Assembly: GCA_913043285.1 (NCBI GenBank)
Contig: CAJWML010000012.1
Coordinates: forward strand, 50,880-114,879
Length of the DNA stretch: 64,000 nt
Direction: 5' to 3'
From: CAKZNE01 sp002695025
Lineage (GTDB): Bacteria > Bacteroidota > Bacteroidia > Flavobacteriales > Schleiferiaceae
Shown here in pieces: positions 53,692 to 60,643 of this stretch. The notes beneath the pieces are model-generated. The model searched no databases. It was not told where the DNA came from and saw only the letters and a list, made by a program, of their open reading frames with translations. The stretch's first letter is position 1. The number at the start of each line of letters is the position of its first letter. The position numbers were made by a program, and so were the translations under genes.

Positions 53692-54057
53692 TCAACTTTT
53701 GGACTTCAACCGCTTTAAAATAACCGATCGTAAACGATCTTCATTTTCATCGCCCCAATTTCCCAACGCAGAAATTACGGGAATCAACGTCTGGCCAAAT
53801 TCCGTTAAACGGTACTCTGCTTTGGGTGGCACTACCGGGTAGATCTTTTTGGTAATCAACTCGTGTTCTTCCAGTTCTTTCAATTGAATATTCAGCACCC
53901 GCCTGCTGGCATCCGGTATTTGGCGCTGCAGTTCGCTGGGTCGTAAATGTCCTTCGTTGATAAACCACAGCAAGCGGATCTTCCATTTGCCGTACAATAC
54001 TTCACCAATCAGATCCAGGCCGCAATGGAGGTTGGGTAAAGTTTTTCGCTCGTACAT
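53692..54057 (-). CDS. HxlR family transcriptional regulator
   Basis: A 121-residue winged-helix protein. HCGLDLIGEVLYGKWKIRLL carries the conserved early cysteine and the IGGKWK-like segment; LRPSELQRQIPDASRRVLNI and QLKELEEHELITKKIYPVVP form the recognition helix and wing, and PPKAEYRLTEFGQTLIPVI closes the domain. HxlR proteins often sense electrophiles or oxidants through the early cysteine and control a divergent gene. The divergent gene here is a SnoaL-like protein, and a CCCCTATT / AATAGGGG palindrome lies 15 bases upstream of this start. Confidence 0.92.
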   Translation of the reverse strand: MYERKTLPNLHCGLDLIGEVLYGKWKIRLLWFINEGHLRPSELQRQIPDASRRVLNIQLKELEEHELITKKIYPVVPPKAEYRLTEFGQTLIPVISALGNWGDENEDRLRSVILKRLKSKS

Positions 54058-54071
54058 GAGCTAAAAATAGA

Positions 54072-54098
54072 CCCCTATTCCAAAATGCACAATAGGGG
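54072..54098. promoter_or_regulatory. Probable HxlR operator palindrome
   Basis: CCCCTATT (54072-54079) and AATAGGGG (54091-54098) are a perfect inverted repeat with an 11-base spacer. A related CCCTATAGG half-site follows at about 54110-54118. The position in the divergent gap just upstream of the regulator's ATG fits autoregulation and control of the SnoaL-like gene. Confidence 0.6.
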
Positions 54099-54265
54099 AG
54101 AAATTTATCCCTATAGGAATCGTAGCTCCGTACTTGTGTGAACTGTACAGACCACAGAAATTTGCCCTGAATACATCCGTACATGGAACACGTACTCAAT
54201 TTCAAGAAGGAATAATCGGGAAGGAGGCGTGCCCACTATTTAATAATCATTAAAAGATATAGACC

Positions 54266-54580
54266 ATGAACTTACCCACAGTAATCGCAGACCTGGTAAA
54301 AGCGCAAAACCATTTTGACAGTACCGCTTATGCCAATTGTTTTACCGAAACAGCTGTGGTTTTTGACGAAGGAAAAACCCATAAAGGGAAAGCCGAAATA
54401 AAGAATTGGATAGAAAAAGCCCACGAACAATATCAGGTGACAATGGCCCCGCTTGAATATTCAGAAACAGAACAAACCCTAAAGGCCGAAATCACAGGCA
54501 CTTTTACGGGAAGTCCATTGGTATTGGCGTACCATTATGAATTTAAGGATAAGCTGATTCAGTCTTTGGAAATCGTGTAG
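54266..54580 (+). CDS. SnoaL-like / NTF2-fold protein
   Basis: A 104-residue protein of the NTF2-like superfamily: a first helix pair (AQNHFDSTAYANCFTETAVV), then FDEGKTHKGKAEIKNWIEKA, the typical turn and helix, and three beta strands to the end (LAYHYEFKDKLIQSLEIV). SnoaL-like proteins are small isomerases, hydrolases or ligand binders; no catalytic assignment is possible. It is divergent from the HxlR regulator across a 208-base gap with a palindrome and is its probable target. Confidence 0.82.
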   Translation: MNLPTVIADLVKAQNHFDSTAYANCFTETAVVFDEGKTHKGKAEIKNWIEKAHEQYQVTMAPLEYSETEQTLKAEITGTFTGSPLVLAYHYEFKDKLIQSLEIV

Positions 54581-54683
54581 GAATCATAGTGAGGCCCCGC
54601 TTAATGTAGCATCCCGCTATACGTGCTTATCCGTAAGCCCATAAGGTTGTACCTTTAAACATAGCAATCTACATTCCATAGCA

Positions 54684-55307
54684 ATGACGGATAAACCATA
54701 CCTCACCGGCCTAAGGGTGCCCAGCAGGGAAAATCCCTTGAGAATACTGCTAAGTGCCTGTTTGCTGGGAGAGTTGTGCGGGGTGGATGGTACCAGTAAC
54801 GGAAGCTACCCTTCTGCTCTGAAACTTCGTAACTACAACAATGTAAAGTTGATCACCTTTTGCCCGGAGCACTACATATTAGGAACCCCCAGGGAAACAC
54901 CCGATTGTGAAGGAGGTGATGGGCATGATGTTCTGGATGGCAAAGCAAGAGTGATCACCCAAACCGGGAAAGACATTACCGCTGAGATGATCAGAGGATC
55001 ACTGAAAATGCTGCAGATTGCCCGTGAAAATGAGGTGGAGCTGGCGGTAATGATGGACGTTAGCGGTGCCTGCGGAAGCCAGGTGATCTATAACGGTTCA
55101 CGGTTTTCAGAAAACCCCGGGTACCAGATAGGAATGGGGGTTTGTGCAGCCCAGCTGCATCGCAATGGGTTTAAAATAATCAGCCAGCGGGATTATGCAT
55201 CACTCGAAATACTCTATTCTAAACTGGATCCTCACCATGCCCTGCAAAAAGACGCTATAGATCATGACCAAACCGAATGGTACCGCCATTATTTTAAGAA
55301 AGACTGA
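54684..55307 (+). CDS. DUF523 family protein
   Basis: A 207-residue protein matching DUF523. RILLSACLLGELCGVDGTSN carries the SACLLG motif with two cysteines, VKLITFCPEHYILGTPRETP the CPE motif, DGHDVLDGKARVITQTGKDI the central signature, and DVSGACGSQVIYNG the conserved CGS. The spaced cysteines suggest metal or iron-sulfur binding, and relatives are fused to or found near YbgA/photolyase genes, but the reaction is unknown. A TACCTTTA near-consensus promoter box is at 54650-54657. Confidence 0.88.
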   Translation: MTDKPYLTGLRVPSRENPLRILLSACLLGELCGVDGTSNGSYPSALKLRNYNNVKLITFCPEHYILGTPRETPDCEGGDGHDVLDGKARVITQTGKDITAEMIRGSLKMLQIARENEVELAVMMDVSGACGSQVIYNGSRFSENPGYQIGMGVCAAQLHRNGFKIISQRDYASLEILYSKLDPHHALQKDAIDHDQTEWYRHYFKKD

Positions 55308-55379
55308 TAGGGTCTGTAAGCTTATTCAGCAGCAAACCCCAGGGACAACGACTAAGCACTTTAAAGGTCCAAATTAAAA

Positions 55380-55763
55380 ATGAAAATCATGAAGATCGGT
55401 TTTGTCATTGGTATGCTAAGCTTTAGCCTGTGGGCCAGCGCTCAGGCCTTTAACGGTTTTGACTCGCTGGCGGTAGGCATAAACTGGCTTCCCGCCTATA
55501 TAGAGTCTGAAGAATACGGCAGGGAAACCCTCTACGATACCCGTACGGAGCAAACCTTCTTTCGCTTTGAAAAAGATCATACGGTTATTGCCTGCGAGAT
55601 GGGAGACTCTTTGATAGGCCGTTGGCAGCTGAATCCACAAAGCGGTGTACTTACCCTTACCGAAGGTTCGCAATCACTGGAGTTTGATCTTCGTAAAGTA
55701 AGTGCTGCGGCTTTGGTGATGTATTCGCGTGAGGAAGAAATAACCTATTACTTTGAACCCTGA
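55380..55763 (+). CDS. Secreted protein of unknown function
   Basis: A 127-residue protein with a signal peptide (IGFVIGMLSFSLWASAQA). The mature part is about 105 residues, rich in aromatic and acidic residues and predicted mostly beta: FFRFEKDHTVIACEMGDSLI, GRWQLNPQSGVLTLTEG, then REEEITYYFEP at the end. The GRWxLNPQSGVLTLT stretch resembles lipocalin-like domains in Bacteroidota lipoproteins. No family was recognised. It could begin at the first ATG or at MKIGF two codons later. Confidence 0.6.
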   Translation: MKIMKIGFVIGMLSFSLWASAQAFNGFDSLAVGINWLPAYIESEEYGRETLYDTRTEQTFFRFEKDHTVIACEMGDSLIGRWQLNPQSGVLTLTEGSQSLEFDLRKVSAAALVMYSREEEITYYFEP

Positions 55764-55866
55764 GCAGTTAAGCAGGCTGCTAAGGTGTATTTATAGCAGC
55801 TAAATATAGTCATAAAGCGCCTATGCCGGTGGCTGGTGTAAACTGTGGGAGTACCCATGCCTGCCG

Positions 55867-56160
55867 TTAGCGTGCCACTACGCTTTGCAACTGCCGGTAA
55901 CAATCCTCCGCCAGTGGCAGCAGCGCCTCGCCCTGCGGGCTTAGGGGGTAGTACTGCGCCCGCTCTAAAAAGTTAAAGTATACCGTAGCCCAGTTATTGT
56001 GCGCCTCGGGCGGTACCTCCATTAACTTTTCTATTAAGGTGTGAATGCCCAGGTGCTGCAGGCCGTTATCCGTAAAGCCCAAAGCCTCCAGGCCGGCCAG
56101 CAGTTGGTTGTGTTTAAGGTCTTGTTGTATAAGGCGGTTAATGAGGAGAGCGGTTTTCAT
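55867..56160 (-). CDS. Hypothetical protein
   Basis: A 97-residue protein on the opposite strand to its neighbours. It looks helical (LINRLIQQDLKHNQLLAGLE, LGIHTLIEKLMEV) with an ending ALLPLAEDCYRQLQSVVAR; there is no signal peptide. Family not recognised. The upstream side (56161-56300) is very AT-rich and may hold its promoter and that of the XRE remnant. Confidence 0.55.
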   Translation of the reverse strand: MKTALLINRLIQQDLKHNQLLAGLEALGFTDNGLQHLGIHTLIEKLMEVPPEAHNNWATVYFNFLERAQYYPLSPQGEALLPLAEDCYRQLQSVVAR

Positions 56161-56281
56161 GGATCATGCGTTTAAGTCTAATGCTTACTTTTTTAAGGAA
56201 AATCTTAACAAGTATGCGTATAAGCCTTCAATTTCACAAATAATTATAAGCTTCAGGTTTACATTTTATAGATTTATCTGA

Positions 56282-56524
56282 AATTACGTTCAGAAAACCT
56301 GTATACATGACACATTAAGAAAATACTTAGCGCAGCGTTCGGTCAATAAATCGGAAGTTTCCCGCAGAACGGGGATAAGCAAGGTGCGGTTGAGTGAACT
56401 CACCCTTAATGAACGTACCCATTTAAGGGCCAAGGAACTTTATTTGATAGCCTTGGCCATTAATGTAGATCCCTGCGAACTGTTAAAGCAGATATTCGGG
56501 GATGTAAAGCTGGAAGGGGAGTAG
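56282..56524 (+). pseudogene. XRE-type helix-turn-helix coding remnant without a standard start
   Basis: An open frame from just after TGA at 56279-56281 to TAG at 56522-56524 encodes a clear XRE/Cro-like domain: RKYLAQRSVNKSEVSRRTGI, SKVRLSELTLNERTHLRAKE, LYLIALAINVDPCELLKQIF. It contains no ATG; the first GTG is in the middle of the domain. An ATG one frame off at 56307-56309 would join it after a one-base change, so an N-terminal frameshift is likely, or a rare start such as ATA/ATT is used. The last two-thirds are well conserved, implying recent loss. It lies 78 bases before a PemK-like gene and may be its former antitoxin. Confidence 0.7.
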
Positions 56525-56602
56525 AGCAACAGAGCGATATGGTAATAAAGCAGAAATAACCTTTATTACCAGGTTACGCCATAAAAAGACTATACCATAG
56601 CA

Positions 56603-56986
56603 ATGTTTAACAAAGGAGACATATTATTACCATCAAACAGAGTGATGCGGAAAAATTGGCTAAACGGCTTATTTCATCCGGCTGTAGTGTGGGATGAGTC
56701 CTATGATGGAAATAGCGATTTTTGTGGAATTATGCTAACACATAGAGAACCCAATGGACAATTTGATAATATTCCTATGGCTGTAAACCATTTTGAAAAC
56801 GAACATGAAATTGTATTTTCAAACAGCCATTTTGTGAATCAACTTTTTGTAAAGTTTCAAAGTTGGGGAGCTTTTGAATTGGTTGGTAGATTGACAGAGG
56901 AGGGAATTGAGTTTATTGAGAATAATCTAAACACGAATTCTTTTCCAATGGAGTTTATTCAATATAAGCAATTAGTAACCGGATAA
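56603..56986 (+). CDS. PemK/MazF-fold-like hypothetical protein (possible toxin)
   Basis: A 127-residue protein. The start MFNKGDILLPSNRVMRKNWL, then FHPAVVWDESYDGNSDFCGI and MLTHR, resemble the strand order and the GDIxL...HPAVVW pattern of PemK-like SH3 barrels; the second half has SNSHFVNQLFVKFQSWG and LTEEGIEFIENNL. I recognise the pattern but not a named family, so the assignment is tentative. No signal peptide. It follows an XRE remnant by 78 bases, an arrangement seen in toxin-antitoxin pairs. Confidence 0.5.
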   Translation: MFNKGDILLPSNRVMRKNWLNGLFHPAVVWDESYDGNSDFCGIMLTHREPNGQFDNIPMAVNHFENEHEIVFSNSHFVNQLFVKFQSWGAFELVGRLTEEGIEFIENNLNTNSFPMEFIQYKQLVTG

Positions 56987-57052
56987 ATGCACGACCATTT
57001 CCATATCAATGTAAAACATGAAGTCCTCATATGGGCAAGGGAATCCCCTCTA

Positions 57053-57073
57053 AGCGTAGTGTCTCACTACGCT
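57053..57073. repeat. GCGTAG-type palindrome (A2)
   Basis: AGCGTAGTG-tct-CACTACGCT, perfect 9-base arms, 58 bases upstream of the WDPIG protein ATG. The trailing CACTACGCTTTACTAT recurs without its left arm at about 58237. Confidence 0.85.
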
Positions 57074-57130
57074 TTACTATCATCTCCTCTTGAAAATTGC
57101 ATTAGCTTTAACCAACCATTAAACAAAATA

Positions 57131-57532
57131 ATGGCTCATAAGAAGAAAGGACTCTTGACAACTTCCCCCGAGTGGGCTAAGCATTTACGAAAGTATATGA
57201 AGAATCAGTTTTGGAGAGGGGAAAGGGAGGCAGAAAAAAAACTAATCCGGAATGAACTGGAAGAAATGTATCATGGACTAAATCAATTGATAGATGAAAT
57301 TCTTTGGGCCGACTGGGATCCGATTGGAATTAATGATGTAGCACCAAGAGGTGAGTATCAGGATTATGTCACGGAAATTTGCTCAATGATACTCCAAAAT
57401 AGACCTGCAAGTGATATTGCTAACAAGCTTTATGAAATTGAAAATGAAATCATTGGAGTTAACGGTAGTAAAGAACATTGCCTGGCTGTAGCAAATAAAA
57501 TCATGAATGAAATAAAGCTGAGAATAACATAA
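57131..57532 (+). CDS. Hypothetical protein, WDPIG family (intact copy)
   Basis: A 133-residue protein from the ATG at 57131 (upstream in-frame codons run through a palindrome and are unlikely to be coding). A basic N-terminus (MAHKKKG, WAKHLRKYMKNQFWRGER) leads to LIDEILWADWDPIGINDVAP, then EYQDYVTEICSMILQNRPAS and a C-terminal helix EHCLAVANKIMNEIKLRI. The xWDPIG...EYxxY pattern occurs in many short hypothetical proteins of unknown role. A frameshifted copy lies at 60086-60441 and a C-terminal fragment at 53213-53284, so this family has been copied locally. Confidence 0.75.
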   Translation: MAHKKKGLLTTSPEWAKHLRKYMKNQFWRGEREAEKKLIRNELEEMYHGLNQLIDEILWADWDPIGINDVAPRGEYQDYVTEICSMILQNRPASDIANKLYEIENEIIGVNGSKEHCLAVANKIMNEIKLRIT

Positions 57533-57565
57533 CCCTCTCGCTGGAGCAAACTGTTGTAACACATA

Positions 57566-58099
57566 ATGAAAAACAGAACATCATATATAACAGCTTCAAT
57601 TGGAGTAGCTACTTTCTTACTAAGCTTTCTTCTACCAGATAGCCTTGCCCGCCAAGACTTTGACCAAGGAGAAGGGGACTATAAAATACTAACCAGGCAG
57701 CGTGAAGACGGTAGCTTTTCAATATCTACTTATCAAGTTCTTTATGATAGCTCGGAGGTAGATTTTGAAACCTACCTGGATGGAATGACCGAAAACGGAT
57801 TGTTCTTCGATCGTAAATCAGATGGTAGTGGTTCGTATGGGTACTTGAAAACAGTTGTACTGCCGATAGAGCAAAGGGTAACGTCACACTTTCAAAAGGA
57901 CCCGAGATACCCTGTAAAAGTTGGTGACTGGTTTTATTTCAACACTAAAGGCGAAGTAGATTCAATAATAACTTTTGGAGACTTTAAAGAGTTGACCTTC
58001 CAGGTAGACACAGGTTATCCAGAAAATGAGAACTACTACTATATCGATTCAATCGTTAAAATATCCTACAAAGACAAAAAGGTGATCTTTAAAAAATAA
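57566..58099 (+). CDS. Secreted protein of unknown function
   Basis: A 177-residue protein with an N-terminal hydrophobic segment (ITASIGVATFLLSFLLPDSL) that is probably a signal peptide. The mature part is acidic and aromatic, with DFETYLDGMTENGLFFDRKS, LPIEQRVTSHFQKDPRYPVK and NYYYIDSIVKISYKDKKVIF. No family recognised. It follows the WDPIG gene by 33 bases in the same direction. Confidence 0.55.
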   Translation: MKNRTSYITASIGVATFLLSFLLPDSLARQDFDQGEGDYKILTRQREDGSFSISTYQVLYDSSEVDFETYLDGMTENGLFFDRKSDGSGSYGYLKTVVLPIEQRVTSHFQKDPRYPVKVGDWFYFNTKGEVDSIITFGDFKELTFQVDTGYPENENYYYIDSIVKISYKDKKVIFKK

Positions 58100-58122
58100 A
58101 AAGAGAACCCTCGCTGGCGAAA

Positions 58123-58167
58123 GCATCTTTTTTAATCCATGAAGCCACGAAGGAGCGGAAGCGATCA
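58123..58167. repeat. Dispersed repeat C, copy 1 (degenerate)
   Basis: GCATCTTTTTTAATCCATGA...GGAGCGGAAGCGATCA, similar to 58825-58870. It follows an AACCCTCGCTGGCG fragment of palindrome B. Confidence 0.55.
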
Positions 58168-58306
58168 GACACTATAGCTCTGTAAAAGCTTAGTTGTACC
58201 TGCTTGTGCCACTCTTTTAAGTTACCGCACGAAACTCACTACGCTTTACTATAATTGCAACCATTCTGCTTGTGCAGCAATAATAAGTTGGCCAATTTTA
58301 AAAACC

Positions 58307-58744
58307 ATGACACTTAAGATATCCGCAATATTGACCCTTTTCTTTTCAACAACCTGCCTTTTTGGACAAGAAACGGATAAAAACGGAATTGAAAAAAGAA
58401 TGACCATTTGTCTTAAAGACACTTCCATAAGGACTCAAATGGATATGAGAAGATGTGTTTATGAAGCCGTATCAGAATATCAAACACTTATTGAAGCTTT
58501 GACTTTAAAGTTGGAACAATACCTGTCTGATGAAGGACTTGAAAAGCTAAGATTATCAGCCGAAGCCTGGAAAAACTATTATGACAAGGAATCAGCATTT
58601 ATCTACAATTTGACCGAAGAAAGAATAGGCACAATGTATAACAATATTGCAGTCAGTGACCTATTGGAAATGGTCAGGCAAAGAGCTGATCTTTTGGAAA
58701 GTAGATTAAATATTTATAGAGAAACCAGGGACGATAAAAAATAA
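58307..58744 (+). CDS. LprI-like (DUF1311) secreted protein
   Basis: A 145-residue protein with a signal peptide (ILTLFFSTTCLFGQ). The mature region has two cysteines about 20 residues apart (TICLKDTSIRTQMDMRRCVY), then a helical hairpin with LEQYLSDEGLEKLRLSAEAW and KNYYDKESAFI, which matches the lysozyme inhibitor LprI N-terminal family (PF07007). Family members occur in the periplasm or as lipoproteins; lysozyme inhibition is proven for few. It is flanked on both sides by dispersed repeats. Confidence 0.75.
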   Translation: MTLKISAILTLFFSTTCLFGQETDKNGIEKRMTICLKDTSIRTQMDMRRCVYEAVSEYQTLIEALTLKLEQYLSDEGLEKLRLSAEAWKNYYDKESAFIYNLTEERIGTMYNNIAVSDLLEMVRQRADLLESRLNIYRETRDDKK

Positions 58745-58757
58745 ACTCCCCCTTGCT

Positions 58758-58780
58758 GGCACAAGCGTCACGCTTGTGCC
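58758..58780. repeat. Palindrome B, copy 2
   Basis: GGCACAAGCG-tca-CGCTTGTGCC, perfect 10-base arms, 14 bases after the LprI-like stop. Preceded by CCCCTTGCT, paralleling CCCCTCGCT at 53174. Confidence 0.85.
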
Positions 58781-58824
58781 ATTTCTTTTAACTAATGTTT
58801 AGTTTGCAGGCCACTCACTGGCAC

Positions 58825-58899
58825 GCATCTTTTTCAATCAATGAAGCTCTAAAGGAGCCAAAGCGGTTCTCACCGAAGCTCACAAGAGCGTCAGTGCAT
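58825..58899. repeat. Dispersed repeat C, copy 2
   Basis: The first half matches 58123-58167; the second half (58861-58899, AAGCG..CACCGAAGCT..AAGAGCGT..GTGCAT) matches 58986-59025. Confidence 0.65.
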
Positions 58900-58912
58900 A
58901 CCCGCCCTACCT

Positions 58913-58935
58913 AGGCGTAGTTTGTAACTACGCCT
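58913..58935. repeat. GCGTAG-type palindrome (A3)
   Basis: AGGCGTAGTT-tgt-AACTACGCCT, perfect 10-base arms; a compensated variant of the family, since both arms changed together. Confidence 0.85.
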
Positions 58936-58954
58936 GACTATCTTTCTATCTAAG

Positions 58955-58971
58955 CGTAGCGTCTCGCTACG
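58955..58971. repeat. GCGTAG-type palindrome (A4)
   Basis: CGTAGCG-tct-CGCTACG, perfect 7-base arms, followed by GCCAGTAAG, which recurs after the element at 60056 as GCCAGTGAG. Confidence 0.8.
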
Positions 58972-58985
58972 GCCAGTAAGGATCA

Positions 58986-59025
58986 AAGCGATCAGTCACC
59001 GAAGCTTATAAGAGCGTTGGTGCAT
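58986..59025. repeat. Dispersed repeat C, copy 3 (second half only)
   Basis: Matches 58861-58899 with a few substitutions and a one-base length difference. Confidence 0.6.
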
Positions 59026-59130
59026 CCTCCGATTCGGGTGGCTTTTTCGGGTTGACAGAGAAACTTTCCGTTTCTTTACAACACCATGGAGGAAGCCGCC
59101 TGCGTTTATTCAGAACCGTTATACACCATT

Positions 59131-59973
59131 ATGAATAGATTAAAATTAAGTCTTCTACTGTTTATCCCCTTGATATCGTGCGTGCATACAAACCATACTA
59201 ATGCACAGGATCACAGTTTACAAACAGAGCATGAAATAGAGAAGGATGAAACAGTAGGATTTAACACTCTTGTTAAAGGAACTGGAAGTCCTGTTGTCAT
59301 TTTTGAGTCAGGCTTGGGAACTCCACTAAATAATTGGGATCAAATCCAAACCAGTATTTCTGCCCATTACAAAACCATTTCGTACGATAGAAGGGGAATA
59401 GGGGAATCACCAGCCACGGATAAACCAAGAACTCTCGAAAATTTAGTGAACGACCTGGATATTTTAATCCGTCAAAATGAAATTGAGGGACCCATTGTTT
59501 TAGTAGGCCACTCCCTTGGAGGTCATATTGTTAGAAAGTACCAACAGTCCTTTCCCTCCAAAGTGGCAGGCTTGTTTTTAATCGATCCAACCAATGAATA
59601 CCTATATGAAGAGGTTTTCAAACAAATGGCTCCAGGATCAGCAGACTCAATGAAAACGGCATGGGACAATAGTTATAGCAAACAACCCATTGGAGTTTAC
59701 AACGAGTGGAAAGAAGTTTATAAGATTGATCAACTAATGAGGAAGTACCCACTTCCTACCGAAATTCCGGTTACCATTCTTGCTTCCTACCAGGAGAGTA
59801 CCTTTCTAACCAGGAAAAATGCTGAAATTAAGAAAGAGCAATTTTCCGATTGGAAAGGTGATAAGCCCAATGTAAAAATAGTGAACACTACTAATAGTGG
59901 TCATTACATCCATCTTGGAGAACCTGAATGGGTTATTACGGAGTTGGAAACATTTCTAGAAGGTTTAAAATAG
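59131..59973 (+). CDS. Alpha/beta hydrolase lipoprotein
   Basis: A 280-residue protein from the ATG at 59131, which gives a lipoprotein signal (MNRLKLSLLLFIPLISC); an upstream in-frame ATG at 59086 would spoil it. The hydrolase domain has VVIFESGLGTPLNNWDQI (oxyanion region), SYDRRGIGESPAT, the nucleophile elbow GHSLGGH, and a late NTTNSGHYIHLGEP with the histidine. The acid is likely in the FLIDPTNEY or nearby strand. Probably a surface esterase or lipase-like enzyme, unrelated in detail to the membrane-anchored hydrolase at 52040. Confidence 0.87.
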   Translation: MNRLKLSLLLFIPLISCVHTNHTNAQDHSLQTEHEIEKDETVGFNTLVKGTGSPVVIFESGLGTPLNNWDQIQTSISAHYKTISYDRRGIGESPATDKPRTLENLVNDLDILIRQNEIEGPIVLVGHSLGGHIVRKYQQSFPSKVAGLFLIDPTNEYLYEEVFKQMAPGSADSMKTAWDNSYSKQPIGVYNEWKEVYKIDQLMRKYPLPTEIPVTILASYQESTFLTRKNAEIKKEQFSDWKGDKPNVKIVNTTNSGHYIHLGEPEWVITELETFLEGLK

Positions 59974-60001
59974 TGTATCAAGGTGTGTAGCATACCTCTC
60001 T

Positions 60002-60024
60002 AAGCGTAGCGTCCCGCTACGCTT
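60002..60024. repeat. GCGTAG-type palindrome (A5)
   Basis: AAGCGTAGCG-tcc-CGCTACGCTT, perfect 10-base arms, 28 bases after the hydrolase stop. Confidence 0.85.
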
Positions 60025-60055
60025 GAGTATCATTTTAAAAGTATTCAAAATATAA

Positions 60056-60078
60056 GGCCGTAGCGAGACGCTACGGCC
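60056..60078. repeat. GCGTAG-type palindrome (A6, opposite orientation)
   Basis: GGCCGTAGCG-aga-CGCTACGGCC, perfect 10-base arms. The loop is AGA rather than TCT/TCC, so it lies inverted relative to A5 some 30 bases away. Confidence 0.85.
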
Positions 60079-60085
60079 AGTGAGA

Positions 60086-60441
60086 GCTAATCATTTACGA
60101 AAGTATATGAAGAATCAGTTTTGGCGAGGGGAAAGGGAGGTAGAAAAAAACTAATCCGGAATGAACTGGAAGAAATGCATCATGGACTAAATCAATTGAT
60201 AGATGAAATTCTTTGGACCGACTGGGATCCGATTGGAATTAAGGATGTAGCACCAAGAGATGAGTATCAGGCTTGTGCAACTGGGATTTGCTCTAGGGTA
60301 CTTCAAAATAGATCTGCAAATCATATCGCTAACAAGCTTTATGAATCTGAAAATGAGATCATGGGAGTTAACGGTAGTAAAGAATATTGCCTGGCCGTGG
60401 CAAATAAAATTATGAACGAAATAAAGCTAAGAATAGCATAA
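60086..60441 (+). pseudogene. WDPIG-family hypothetical protein, truncated and frameshifted
   Basis: Homology to 57131-57532 begins abruptly at the GCTAATCATTTACGAAAG stretch, so the first ~17 codons and start are missing. The A run after GGGAGG.AG has seven bases here against eight in the intact copy, which shifts the frame after WRGEREVE. Past that point the frame reads LIRNELEEMHHGLNQLIDEI, DWDPIGIKDVAP and ends NKIMNEIKLRIA. A TTG-initiated partial frame exists but is unlikely to be a real product. Its 3' end and the following DNA form the right copy of the long direct repeat. Confidence 0.8.
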
Positions 60442-60599
60442 TTTCTATTGGCCTTTCAGAAATGACATAGAAACCTTAAGCCATCCGTTTTCAAGGAATT
60501 TCTGAGCAGCCTTGACCTTTTACTCACTAATCTTCTGTTTAACAGGTGTTCGTGAGCTCGCAAGCTCGGTTGGTTCTTTTCTGTCAAGAGAAAAGAACA
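60366..60599 (+). repeat. Long direct repeat, right copy
   Basis: Matches 53213-53517 except for a roughly 70-base stretch absent here and a handful of substitutions. The block 60473-60599 is identical to 53391-53517, offset exactly 7082 bases. It contains a GAGCTcgcaAGCTC dyad and a hairpin GTTCTTTTCT-gtcaag-AGAAAAGAAC. Confidence 0.9.
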
Positions 60600-60620
60600 T
60601 AGGGACATAATTCCCTTTAT

Positions 60621-60639
60621 GCGTAGCGTCTCGCTAAGC
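60621..60639. repeat. GCGTAG-type palindrome (A7, imperfect)
   Basis: GCGTAGCG-tct-CGCTAaGC, one mismatch in the arms, following the right copy of the long direct repeat. Confidence 0.7.
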
Positions 60640-60643
60640 TTGG

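Larger units (their letters stand above)
58745..59130. other. Gene-free repeat cluster
   Basis: A 386-base stretch made almost entirely of dispersed repeats: palindrome B (58758), repeat C (58825-58899 and 58986-59025) and two GCGTAG palindromes (58913, 58955). No coding region was supportable. Confidence 0.7.

Noticed and set aside
56987..57130. N-terminal extension of the WDPIG protein from an upstream ATG at 56987
   Set aside because: The extension reads straight through a GCGTAG palindrome and has no resemblance to the other copies, whose homology to this gene begins downstream of the ATG at 57131.
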